DNA of 62,357 nucleotides, taken from contig NZ_JAHTKP010000044.1 of assembly GCF_019192735.1 (NCBI RefSeq), positions 1 to 62,357 of the forward strand, read 5' to 3'. The notes beneath the pieces were generated by a model. That model had not been told where the DNA came from. It saw only the letters and a list, made by a program, of their open reading frames with translations, and did no database searches. Positions 8,331-15,731 of the stretch are shown piece by piece (the first letter of the stretch is position 1; every line of letters starts with the position of its first letter). Origin of the DNA: Kitasatospora aureofaciens (lineage in GTDB: Bacteria > Actinomycetota > Actinomycetes > Streptomycetales > Streptomycetaceae). Both the position numbers and the translations under genes were made by a program.

Positions 8331-9686
8331 TCAGAACTTGGTGAGCAGCTGCCCGTACACCCCGAACACCCCGACGGCCAGCGGGAACAGTCCCACCATC
8401 CCGATGGACTCCACCAGGTCCGCCAGTCGCCGCAGCCGCACCTGGGTGTGCTCCGGCGGCTGCACGGCCAGCGCCATCAGCGGCAGCAGCGCGGCGACAC
8501 ACAGGACGGCCAGCGCCCCGGCACCCCCTCCGTGCCCGATCCACAGCACCACCAGACGCACCACCAGCACCCCGGCGGCGGCCAGCAGCGCCACCACCTC
8601 GGCGACCAGCGGGAACGCCCGCGCCCGCGACAACAGCACCACGGCGACGAGCGACGGTAGCACCACCGTCCACGCCGTCGGCTTCGCGGCCAGGGTCAGC
8701 AGCCAGCCCCCGGCGGCGGCCGAGACCGCGGTCGCGATCGTCGCCAGCGCCAGACCGCGGTGCGTCGCGGCCAGCGCCGTGCCCACCGCGTGCCGGCTCA
8801 CCGACGCCCCGCTCGAACGGCGGTCGTCCAGCGCGGTCAGCCCCGAGGCCATCAGGGCCAGCCGCGGCAGCAGCCCGAGCAGCACCACCGAGAGCACCGC
8901 CATCAGGGCGCCCACCCGGGCCGGATCCGTCTGGACGGCGGCAACGCCCTCCCACACGGCGGTGACCGCCGTGACGGCCACGGCACCGATCAGACCGCCG
9001 CGGCCCAGCGGGGAGAAGAAGCCGAGCATCACGACCGTGACGATCAGCGCGCCCGCGACGGCGGCCAGCCGCAGCGGCGGCGCCCAGTGGAAGGCGTCGG
9101 CGGCATTCCACGCGCCGAGGATGCCGAGCCCGCCCGAGGCGAGCAGCAGCGCGGTGGCCAGACCCCGGTTGCCCTGGCCGATCCGGGCGACCAGCGCCCC
9201 GGCCGCCAGCAGCACGAGCGCGACCGCCGCCAGCCCGCCGGCCAGCGCGTCCAGGGCGAGCTCGTGACGGGCCAGCAGGGCGGCCGCCACCGAGAACGCG
9301 ACGGTCGCCACCCCCGCACTGCCCCGGCGGGCCGCCGGACGCCAGCGCCACGCTTGCAGATCCAGATCGTCGGCCACCAGGTCGACGACGTCGTGCACGA
9401 CCGGGGCGGGCGGAGCGGAGTGCGTCCGCACCAGGCGCAGGACGGCGCCGTCGGCCACCCCCGCCGAGTCCAGGGTGCTGTCCTGCGGCAGCGCGGAACC
9501 GTCCGACGTCACCAGCTGGCGGGTCATCGGACGGGACGCGGCCTGATCGTCCAGCAGCTGCAGGATGTCCGGGAGCAGCAGCCCGATCGCCGTGTCGGAG
9601 GGCAGGACCACATCGGCCTGGCGCCGCTCCCCGATCAGGGTCACCCTGCTCAGCCGGGCCGGGGACGTCGTTGCTGTGCTCACCAC
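8331..9686 (-). CDS. eccD: Type VII secretion integral membrane protein EccD
   Basis: The 451-residue protein has the EccD layout. A cytosolic ubiquitin-like domain spans about residues 10-90 (RVTLIGERRQADVVLPSDTA, then ADGAVLRLVR), followed by a linker and about eleven hydrophobic helices from residue 120 to the end. EccD forms the membrane channel vestibule of the ESX translocon. The gene is followed by the MinD-like ATPase and EccC on the same strand. The start ATG was taken because the ubiquitin-like domain begins about a dozen residues later. EccB, EccE and the MycP protease, normally linked, are not to its right, so they should lie left of the window or elsewhere. Confidence 0.92.
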   Translation of the reverse strand: MVSTATTSPARLSRVTLIGERRQADVVLPSDTAIGLLLPDILQLLDDQAASRPMTRQLVTSDGSALPQDSTLDSAGVADGAVLRLVRTHSAPPAPVVHDVVDLVADDLDLQAWRWRPAARRGSAGVATVAFSVAAALLARHELALDALAGGLAAVALVLLAAGALVARIGQGNRGLATALLLASGGLGILGAWNAADAFHWAPPLRLAAVAGALIVTVVMLGFFSPLGRGGLIGAVAVTAVTAVWEGVAAVQTDPARVGALMAVLSVVLLGLLPRLALMASGLTALDDRRSSGASVSRHAVGTALAATHRGLALATIATAVSAAAGGWLLTLAAKPTAWTVVLPSLVAVVLLSRARAFPLVAEVVALLAAAGVLVVRLVVLWIGHGGGAGALAVLCVAALLPLMALAVQPPEHTQVRLRRLADLVESIGMVGLFPLAVGVFGVYGQLLTKF

Positions 9687-9748
9687 TTGCGGGAACCTAT
9701 CATCGCGACCTTTGCGACCTCTCGGGCCGATGCTTCTCCACGAAGCCT

Positions 9749-10102
9749 CTACGAATGGACCGGCTCAGGGGCCTTCGACGGGGCCGCCGACGGGAGCGCC
9801 GACGGGGGCACCGGCGGGGCCGGCGACCGTGACGGCTGCTCCGTCGGGTACCGCGGCACCTGGACCTGCTGTTGCTGCTTCTGCTGCTCGGCCTTCTGCT
9901 TCGCCAGCGTGGCCTGGAGGAACGACCAGCCGACGCACCCGGCGCACAGCACAGCCGCGATCGCGATCCCCGCGAACACCTTCCCGAACCGCTCGTCCGC
10001 CGTCCGCCGCACCCGCTGCGCGCCGAACAGCAGCGCGTCCCGCAACCTGCGCCGGCGCACCGCCACCGACTCCAGCAGCTGACTGTCGTAGTCCCGTGCC
10101 AT
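9749..10102 (-). CDS. Small single-pass membrane protein at head of ESX operon
   Basis: ATG 10102 gives 117 aa. An arginine-rich cytosolic N-terminus (MARDYDSQLLESVAVRRRRL) is followed by one membrane helix near residues 44-66 (VFAGIAIAAVLCAGCVGWSF), a K/Q coiled stretch and a proline/serine-rich external tail. This type II topology recalls the N-terminal part of EccB or EccE, but the protein is far too short and lacks their periplasmic repeats. It is the most upstream gene of the operon, 62 bases before eccD. The longer upstream frame was not used because no ribosome site precedes it. The exact role is unknown. Confidence 0.75.
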   Translation of the reverse strand: MARDYDSQLLESVAVRRRRLRDALLFGAQRVRRTADERFGKVFAGIAIAAVLCAGCVGWSFLQATLAKQKAEQQKQQQQVQVPRYPTEQPSRSPAPPVPPSALPSAAPSKAPEPVHS

Positions 10103-10376
10103 TCGCCGCCCGCCGTCTCCCCCGTGTCTTGCCTGTGCAACATAAAGCATGCATCCGCCCAAAGCACACTCTCCCGGCGCCCCGGGCGGACCTCTCCCCC
10201 TTTCCTCCTTATTACTGGCGATCCCTCACACCGACCCCGCCGCCTGCCGTTCGGCTGCCGACCACCGGCCGACCGGCGCATCGTCAGCTTCCTGCCAACA
10301 TTTCCGTGGAACGGCCAGTCGGCGGTCATCGCCGTTTACGCTCCCTGGCGATCACCCACCAGGAAGGCCCGGAACT

Positions 10377-11075
10377 TTGCGAAACCGTACAACTCTCGCT
10401 GCCGCGCTCGCCGCTGGAGCCCTGGCCCTGGCGGCCGCTCCGGCCACCGCCGCCACCGCCGGGACCGGGGCGGCTGCGGCCCCGGCCCCGGCCGGGAAGG
10501 ACTGCGGTGAGCTGAAGCTGACCGGCGCGCTGCCCGCCCCGCCGGCCGGGATGGCCGTGCAGCAGCAGGTCACCGTCGGCGCGGACTGCAAGCCGGTGCT
10601 GGGCGAGGTCAAGTTCGTCCCCGCCAAGGGCGGTGTCACTCCCAAGGCCCGGACGGCCGCCGCCGCGGACGCCGGCACCACCCGCCAGTTCAAGAGCTCG
10701 AACGAGTGGTTCGACTGCTGCAACATCCGGATGACCGGCCTGTACACGTCGTCGTCGTGGACCACCGACGGCACCAGGATCAGTGCCGCGAACACCGACG
10801 CCACCCAGCAGTGGAACCGTGAGCCGTGGGACGCCGGCTGGTCGCTGAAGTCCGCCACGAAGAACACCGACCTCAACGCGGACGCCACCGTCTCGCACAC
10901 CCAGGCCGACGCCGAGTTCACCTACAAGGGGATCTTCGACGTTACCGGGCTCTGGTACGCGAACACCCTGCACTCGTACATCGACCTCAACGCGGACGGC
11001 ACCGCCACCTGCCGTTTCGAGACCGAGACCCGGCACACCTTCATCGGCTGGAACTGGCAGCACAGCTGCCAGTGA
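10377..11075 (+). CDS. Secreted protein of unknown function
   Basis: TTG 10377 is preceded by AGGAAGG nine bases upstream and opens a 232-aa protein with a clear Sec signal: R-N-R, a hydrophobic Ala/Leu core to about residue 20, and an A-x-A site (ATAATAG). The mature part has an acidic Asp/Asn/Thr-rich fold with paired cysteines (DCCN, C near the end) and repeated DLNADGT/DLNADAT elements, suggesting a beta-rich extracellular protein. It is divergent from the ESX operon and ends at a strong hairpin terminator. I do not recognise the family. Being Sec-exported, it is unlikely to be an ESX substrate. Confidence 0.78.
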   Translation: MRNRTTLAAALAAGALALAAAPATAATAGTGAAAAPAPAGKDCGELKLTGALPAPPAGMAVQQQVTVGADCKPVLGEVKFVPAKGGVTPKARTAAAADAGTTRQFKSSNEWFDCCNIRMTGLYTSSSWTTDGTRISAANTDATQQWNREPWDAGWSLKSATKNTDLNADATVSHTQADAEFTYKGIFDVTGLWYANTLHSYIDLNADGTATCRFETETRHTFIGWNWQHSCQ

Positions 11076-11093
11076 CGGCGCCCGACCCCTGGT

Positions 11094-11124
11094 GATCCCG
11101 GTCCACCCGCGGTGGGCCGGGATC
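11094..11124 (+). terminator. Hairpin terminator after secreted-protein gene
   Basis: GATCCCGGTCCACC, a 3-base loop CGC, and GGTGGGCCGGGATC form a 14-bp stem with one G-T wobble, starting 18 bases after the stop. There is no U-run, as is common in Streptomyces. Confidence 0.75.
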
Positions 11125-11320
11125 GTGTCGTTCCGCGTCCGGGCGGCCGGGGGAGACCCGGGTCACACGGTTCACGATCGACCGGCTTGTATCCTCCGAT
11201 GATGTTCGTTGGTCATTACGACCTTCGTATTGTGCAACCTGGGCGCGGTCCCGACCGTCTCCCAAAGTACGGTGTGCCCGATCATCACGGGCGTCGCTTC
11301 CGTCGGTGAAAGGTACGCGG

Positions 11321-13054
11321 ATGTCAGGTCAACGGGGCGAGAGCCCGGCTCGTGGCGAGGACGTGTCCGACGGGCCCACCACGGAGGACGGCGCCGTGCC
11401 GCGGCCGCGGACCGGTGGCCGGGCCGAGGCCCGGCGTGCGACGCAGGGCAAGGGCGGCAAGGACGCCCCGCCGACGGGCAGCGGCCGGGCGGCGGCGCGC
11501 AACAGCCGCAAGCCGAAGAAGAACGTCAAGAAGATCGTCGCCTGGTCGGCGGCGGGCGTGCTGGTGCTGATAGCCGGCGCCGGCGGCGCGATCTACTTCA
11601 AGCTGAACAGCAACATCAAGTCCTTCGACGCGGACGCGATAGCCACCGACCGCCCGCCGGAGGCGCAGGCCGACGCGGACGGCAACAAGCCGGTGAACGT
11701 GCTGCTGATCGGCTCCGACAGCCGCGGTGGCAACAACTCCGACCTCGGCGGCGGCGAGGACGGCGGCGCCCGCTCGGATACGACGATCCTGCTGCACGTC
11801 TACGCCGACCACAAGCACGCCGTGGGCATCTCGATCCCGCGCAACGCGATCGTCCAGATCCCGCCCTGCAAGCTGCCGAACGGCAAGTGGACCAAGGGCG
11901 GCAGCGACCTGTTCAACGCGGCCTTCTCGGTCGGCGGCAGCGACGCCGGCAACCCGGCCTGCAGCCAGAACACCATCGAGAAGGTCACCGGCATCCGGGT
12001 CGACCACACCATCGTGGTCGACTTCAACGGCTTCTCCTCGATGACCAAGGCGGTGGGCGGCGTCGACGTCTGCCTGCCTAAGCCGATCTACGAGGGCGAC
12101 ATCAACCCCAACCTGCACAAGAAGGGGGACCTGGTCCTCCCGCAGGGCAAGCAGACGGTCGACGGCCAGAAGGCGCTCGACTACGTGCGGCTGCGGCACG
12201 GCATCGGCGACGGCTCCGACATCGGCCGGATGAAGCGCCAGCAGGCGTTCATGAGCTCCCTCGCCACCAAGATCAAGAAGGAGGGGCTGAGCCCCACCAA
12301 CCTGCTGCCGCTCGCCGACGCCGCCACCAAGTCGCTGACCGTCGACCCCGGGCTGAGCTCCGCCGACAAGCTGCTCTCCTTCGGCCTGTCGCTGAAGAAC
12401 ATCGACATGCACGACCTCAAGTTCGTGACGGCGCCCTGGCGTTACCGCACCCAGGACGCCAACATCGACCTGGTCCAGCCAGACGTCCAGAAGCTCTGGG
12501 ACACCCTCAAGGCCGACCGCACCCTCGACGGCCAGAACGCCACCGGCCAGCAGGGCGACGCCCCGGCGAGCCCGGCCGCGGCGAACCCGTCCCAGCCCGC
12601 CGCCCCGAGCTCGGCCCCCGCGCCGGCCGGCGACACCGCCAACGAGGCGATCAAGGTGGCCGTCTACAACGGGACGCTCAGCAACGGCCTGGCCGGCAAG
12701 GCGACCGACCAGCTGAAGGCCGCCAAGTTCACCGCCACCACGGCGGGCCAGGCGGCGAGCACCAAGTACAGGACGACCATGATCGAGTACGGCTCCGGGC
12801 AGAAGGCGAACGCCGAGAAGGTCGCCGCGATGTTCCCCGGCGCCACCGTCGAGGCCGGCACCTCGTCGGGCGTGACCGTGATCGTCGGCAAGGACTTCGC
12901 GGCGGCCAACGGCGGCGCCGCCGGTACCCCCACCGGTGCCGCGGGCGCCACCACCCCGGCCACCCCGGCCCCGCTGCCCACCACCGTCACCAACGACGCC
13001 CGGTCGGCGGACGACGACATCTGCGCGAACACCACCTACGGCAGCGGCGGCTGA
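11321..13054 (+). CDS. LCP (LytR-CpsA-Psr) family cell-wall polymer transferase
   Basis: ATG 11321, with AAAGG eight bases before it, gives 577 aa. A GTG 15 bases upstream is possible but lacks spacing. A long basic cytosolic tail (1-70) is followed by one membrane helix at about 72-94. The LCP domain runs from VLLIGSDSR (near 126) to about 300, with the SIPRNAIVQIP segment and RLRHGIGDGSDIGRMKRQQ, whose arginines bind the polyprenyl-pyrophosphate substrate in this family. A C-terminal LytR_C-type domain (about 445-540, beginning IKVAVYNGT) follows. LCP enzymes attach anionic glycopolymers to peptidoglycan outside the membrane. The gene is monocistronic, bounded by hairpin terminators on both sides. 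Confidence 0.93.
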   Translation: MSGQRGESPARGEDVSDGPTTEDGAVPRPRTGGRAEARRATQGKGGKDAPPTGSGRAAARNSRKPKKNVKKIVAWSAAGVLVLIAGAGGAIYFKLNSNIKSFDADAIATDRPPEAQADADGNKPVNVLLIGSDSRGGNNSDLGGGEDGGARSDTTILLHVYADHKHAVGISIPRNAIVQIPPCKLPNGKWTKGGSDLFNAAFSVGGSDAGNPACSQNTIEKVTGIRVDHTIVVDFNGFSSMTKAVGGVDVCLPKPIYEGDINPNLHKKGDLVLPQGKQTVDGQKALDYVRLRHGIGDGSDIGRMKRQQAFMSSLATKIKKEGLSPTNLLPLADAATKSLTVDPGLSSADKLLSFGLSLKNIDMHDLKFVTAPWRYRTQDANIDLVQPDVQKLWDTLKADRTLDGQNATGQQGDAPASPAAANPSQPAAPSSAPAPAGDTANEAIKVAVYNGTLSNGLAGKATDQLKAAKFTATTAGQAASTKYRTTMIEYGSGQKANAEKVAAMFPGATVEAGTSSGVTVIVGKDFAAANGGAAGTPTGAAGATTPATPAPLPTTVTNDARSADDDICANTTYGSGG

Positions 13055-13074
13055 CCGCACCCGTCCCGCAGGAG

Positions 13075-13122
13075 ACGACCCCCGGGCCGGCGCCCTCCGA
13101 GGCGCGTCGGCCCGGGGGTCGT
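13075..13122 (+). terminator. Strong hairpin terminator after the LCP gene
   Basis: ACGACCCCCGGGCCG pairs perfectly with CGGCCCGGGGGTCGT, a 15-bp stem, 21 bases after the stop of the LCP gene. Confidence 0.85.
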
Positions 13123-13170
13123 GCCATGGTGGCCGAAGAGGGGGTTGCAGGCCACGGAAAGGCGGACCTC

Positions 13171-13620
13171 ATGCCCGAGATCGCCATGCAGATCGACATC
13201 GCTGCACCCCGGGACGTCGTCCTCGCCGCGCTGAACACCCACGACGGGCTGACCAGCTGGTGGACCACCGGCGTCGACCGGGACGGCGACACCCTGCTCT
13301 TCGACTTCCCCGACGTCCCCGAGCCGTTCCGGCTGCGCCGCGAGCGCGCCGACCTCGACCGGGTGGTGTGGGCCAACGCCGGCGCCTTCCCGCCGCACTG
13401 GGCCGGCACCTGGATCAGCTGGGACCTCGCCGAACAGCCCGGAGCCCCCGACCGCACCCGGCTGCTGTTCCGCCACGGCGGCTGGCAGCCCGGCAGCGAG
13501 GACGGCGTCCCGATGGTGGCCGGCACCTGGGCCGAACTCCTGGTCCGGCTCAAGGACTACGCGCAGAGTGGCAAGGTGCAGCCCTACTTCGTCACGGCCA
13601 AGCGCCACGACCCCGCGTAG
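13171..13620 (+). CDS. SRPBCC/AHSA1-like protein
   Basis: ATG 13171, with GGCGGA just upstream, gives 149 aa. The pattern I-D-I-A-A-P-R-D-V-V at the start, then SWWTTGVDRDGD, and the final helix WAELLVRLKDYAQSGKVQPY are typical of the START-like SRPBCC fold used by activators of Hsp90 ATPase-like and polyketide cyclase-like proteins to bind hydrophobic ligands. No catalytic residue can be named. The in-frame ATG at 13126 was rejected because it lies next to the upstream terminator and adds residues outside the fold. Ligand unknown. Confidence 0.82.
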   Translation: MPEIAMQIDIAAPRDVVLAALNTHDGLTSWWTTGVDRDGDTLLFDFPDVPEPFRLRRERADLDRVVWANAGAFPPHWAGTWISWDLAEQPGAPDRTRLLFRHGGWQPGSEDGVPMVAGTWAELLVRLKDYAQSGKVQPYFVTAKRHDPA

Positions 13621-13855
13621 CGTCCCCGGGCCTGGCTTCAGACCCCGGCCACCGCTCGCCCGCCAGGGCGCCGTCCGGTGGCGGGATCGCGGCGGCGGGC
13701 CGATCGTGGGCGGTGTACCGCCGTCCGCGCGGACGGCAGGAAGCCGGACGGCCGGAAAGCCGGCAAGCCGGAATGCCAGATGCCGGCACCGGACGGCCGA
13801 GCCCGTCCGCCCCGGCGCGCGCCGCCGGCGACCACTGCCTTCGGGAGGCCCCGCA

Positions 13856-14656
13856 ATGCCCGCAGTCACCGCTCCGTACAAGCCCGGCACCCCGTGCTGG
13901 ATCGACCTGATGGCGAGCGACCAGCAGGCCGCGCTCGACTTCTACCGCGACCTGTTCGGCTGGCAGGGCGAGGTCGGCCCGGCCGAGTTCGGCGGCTACG
14001 CCGTGTGCACGCTCAACGGCAGGCCGGTCGCCGGGATCATGGCGCGGTCCGCGCCCGAGGGCCAGCCGCTGCCGCCCGTCGCCTGGACCACCTACCTCGC
14101 CTCCGACGACGCCGACGCCAGCAGCCGGGCCGTCGCCGACGCCGGCGGCACGATCCTCTACCCGGTGATGGACGTCGGCACGGTCGGCCGGATGCTGGTC
14201 GCCGCCGACCCGACCGGTGCGGTGTTCGGCGTCTGGCAGAAGGTGGACTTCATCGGTGCGGGCGTGGTCAACGAGCCCGGCGCGCTGACCTGGAACGAGC
14301 TCAACACCACCGACACCGACGCCGCCGGCCGCTTCTACCACCAGGCCCTCGGACTGCGCCCGGCCACCATCCAGGGCATGGAGGGCTACTTCTCGTTCAA
14401 CGTCGGCGAGCGCACGGTGGGCGGCATGCAGCTGCTTCCCCCGTACCTGGCCCCGCAGACGCCCCCGCACTGGATGGCGTACTTCTCGGTGGACGACACC
14501 GACTCCACCGTGGACGCCCTGGTCAAGGCGGGCGGCTCGGTGCTCCAGCCGCCGTTCGACATGCAGGCCGGCCGGTTGGCCGTCGTCCAGGACCCGCAGG
14601 GCGCGGTCTTCGCGGTGATCGCGGCGCCCGAGGGGCAGACGCCCGACTCGCCGTGA
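13856..14656 (+). CDS. VOC (glyoxalase/bleomycin-resistance fold) family protein, two domains
   Basis: ATG 13856 follows GGGAGG at about 9 bases and gives 266 aa. Two tandem VOC domains are visible: residues 10-125 (PCWIDLMASDQQAALDFY ... PTGAVFGVWQ) and 140-262 (TWNELNTTDTDAAGRFY ... DPQGAVFAVI). Each half supplies a beta-alpha-beta-beta-beta unit, and the protein resembles Streptomyces hydroxylase-like or resistance-like VOC proteins of this length. The usual metal ligands (H/E) are poorly kept, since D and N occupy the early positions, so substrate and metal are unclear. Confidence 0.85.
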   Translation: MPAVTAPYKPGTPCWIDLMASDQQAALDFYRDLFGWQGEVGPAEFGGYAVCTLNGRPVAGIMARSAPEGQPLPPVAWTTYLASDDADASSRAVADAGGTILYPVMDVGTVGRMLVAADPTGAVFGVWQKVDFIGAGVVNEPGALTWNELNTTDTDAAGRFYHQALGLRPATIQGMEGYFSFNVGERTVGGMQLLPPYLAPQTPPHWMAYFSVDDTDSTVDALVKAGGSVLQPPFDMQAGRLAVVQDPQGAVFAVIAAPEGQTPDSP

Positions 14657-14801
14657 GCCGGTGTCCGTGACCACGTCGGTGCCCGTGACCACCGCCGGTC
14701 CGGCCGCCGTTCAGGCCGCCGGCCAACCGGAAGCTGCCCTTCCCGCGACGCGCCGCCGGGAAATGGGCGGCTTCCCCGCGTTCCCGGGTAAGACTGCACC
14801 C

Positions 14802-15548
14802 ATGCTGGGCCTACCGGACGACATCCGCGCTTTCCTCTTCGACCTCGACGGGGTCCTCACCCAGACCGCCAAGGTGCACGCCGCGGCCTGGAAGGACACC
14901 TTCGACTCCTTCCTCCGCGCCGAAGCCGCCCGCACCGGCGGGCAGTTCGTCCCCTTCGACGCCGTCACCGACTACGACGCCTACGTCGACGGCCGCCCGC
15001 GCCTCGACGGCACCCGCGAGTTCCTGCACAGCCGGGGCATCGACCTGCCCGAGGGCACCGACGCCGACCCGCCCAACGCCCGTACCGTGCACGGGATCAG
15101 CCTCGCCAAGAACAACACCGTGCTGCGCATGATCCGCGAACAGGGCGTCCAGCCCTACGACGGCTCGGTCGCCTACGTGCGCCGGCTGCGCGCCCTCGGA
15201 CTGCCCAGGGCGGTGGTCTCCTCCAGCGCCAACTGCCGGGACGTGCTGCGGGCGGCGGGCATCGAGGACCTGTTCGACGTCATCGTGGACGGCATCGTCG
15301 CGAAGCGCGAGGGCCTGCCCGGCAAGCCGGCCCCCGACACCTACCTGCACGCCGCCCGCACCCTCGGCGTGGAACCCGCGCACGCCGCCGTCTTCGAGGA
15401 CGCGCTCGCCGGCGTCGCGTCCGGCCGGGCCGGCGGCTTCGGCGCGGTGGTCGGCGTGAACCGCACCGACCAGGCCGCCGAACTGCGCCGGGACGGCGCC
15501 ACCGTGGTCGTCGAGGACCTTTCCGAACTGCTGGGGGAGCAGGCATGA
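14802..15548 (+). CDS. pgmB: HAD-family beta-phosphoglucomutase
   Basis: The 248-aa protein has the HAD motif I FDLDGVLTQ (nucleophile and acid/base aspartates at about 13 and 15), motif II SSSANC, a lysine in GKPAPDTY, and the acidic motif FEDALAG. The cap region, with R-P-R-L-D-G-T-R, is typical of beta-phosphoglucomutases that convert beta-glucose-1-phosphate to glucose-6-phosphate. The next enzyme gene (15726) is a GH65 phosphorylase that would release beta-glucose-1-phosphate, so the pair forms a catabolic unit. The stop overlaps the ATG of a tiny ORF as ATGA, suggesting translational coupling down the operon. Confidence 0.92.
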   Translation: MLGLPDDIRAFLFDLDGVLTQTAKVHAAAWKDTFDSFLRAEAARTGGQFVPFDAVTDYDAYVDGRPRLDGTREFLHSRGIDLPEGTDADPPNARTVHGISLAKNNTVLRMIREQGVQPYDGSVAYVRRLRALGLPRAVVSSSANCRDVLRAAGIEDLFDVIVDGIVAKREGLPGKPAPDTYLHAARTLGVEPAHAAVFEDALAGVASGRAGGFGAVVGVNRTDQAAELRRDGATVVVEDLSELLGEQA

Positions 15549-15652
15549 GCGAGCGGTGGGGGTACCCCCGGCCGGAGGCTGGGGGAGAGAGAATCGTCGA
15601 GAGGTGCGCGTTGCGCGAAGCGTCCACCGAGGGCAGCGGGGTGGGCGCATGA
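15545..15652 (+). CDS. Short coupled ORF 1 (35 codons)
   Basis: This frame starts at the ATG of the ATGA overlap ending pgmB and ends in another ATGA that starts the next short ORF. The peptide is arginine/glutamate-rich (MSERWGYPRPEAGGERIVER...). Its 3' two-thirds is repeated in the next ORF. A GGGGG-containing inverted element (GGGGGTACCCCCGG) lies in its first third. Whether the peptide matters or only passing ribosomes do cannot be told. No homologous family is recognised. Confidence 0.5.
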   Translation: MSERWGYPRPEAGGERIVERCALREASTEGSGVGA

Positions 15653-15731
15653 GCGAGCGAAGCGAGAGAATCATTGAGAGGTGCGCGTTGCGCGAAGCGC
15701 CCACCGAGGGCAGCGAGGTGGGCGCATGAGC
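15587..15731 (+). repeat. 68-bp direct repeat, two copies in frame-preserving array
   Basis: Copies at 15587-15654 and 15664-15731 differ at four positions and are offset by 77 bases. Each ends in GTGGGCGCATGAGCG, so each carries an ATGA stop/start junction. It resembles dispersed intergenic elements I recall from Streptomyces genomes, including the TGAGCGAGCGAAGCGAGAG string. That recollection cannot be tested here. Confidence 0.8.
15649..15729 (+). CDS. Short coupled ORF 2 (26 codons)
   Basis: This frame begins at the ATGA overlap with short ORF 1 and ends in an ATGA whose ATG is the GH65 start. The peptide MSERSERIIERCALREAP is nearly the same as the end of ORF 1. A GAGGTGGGC stretch just before the GH65 ATG can serve as its ribosome site. 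The chain of three ATGA junctions links pgmB to the phosphorylase. Confidence 0.5.
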   Translation: MSERSERIIERCALREAPTEGSEVGA

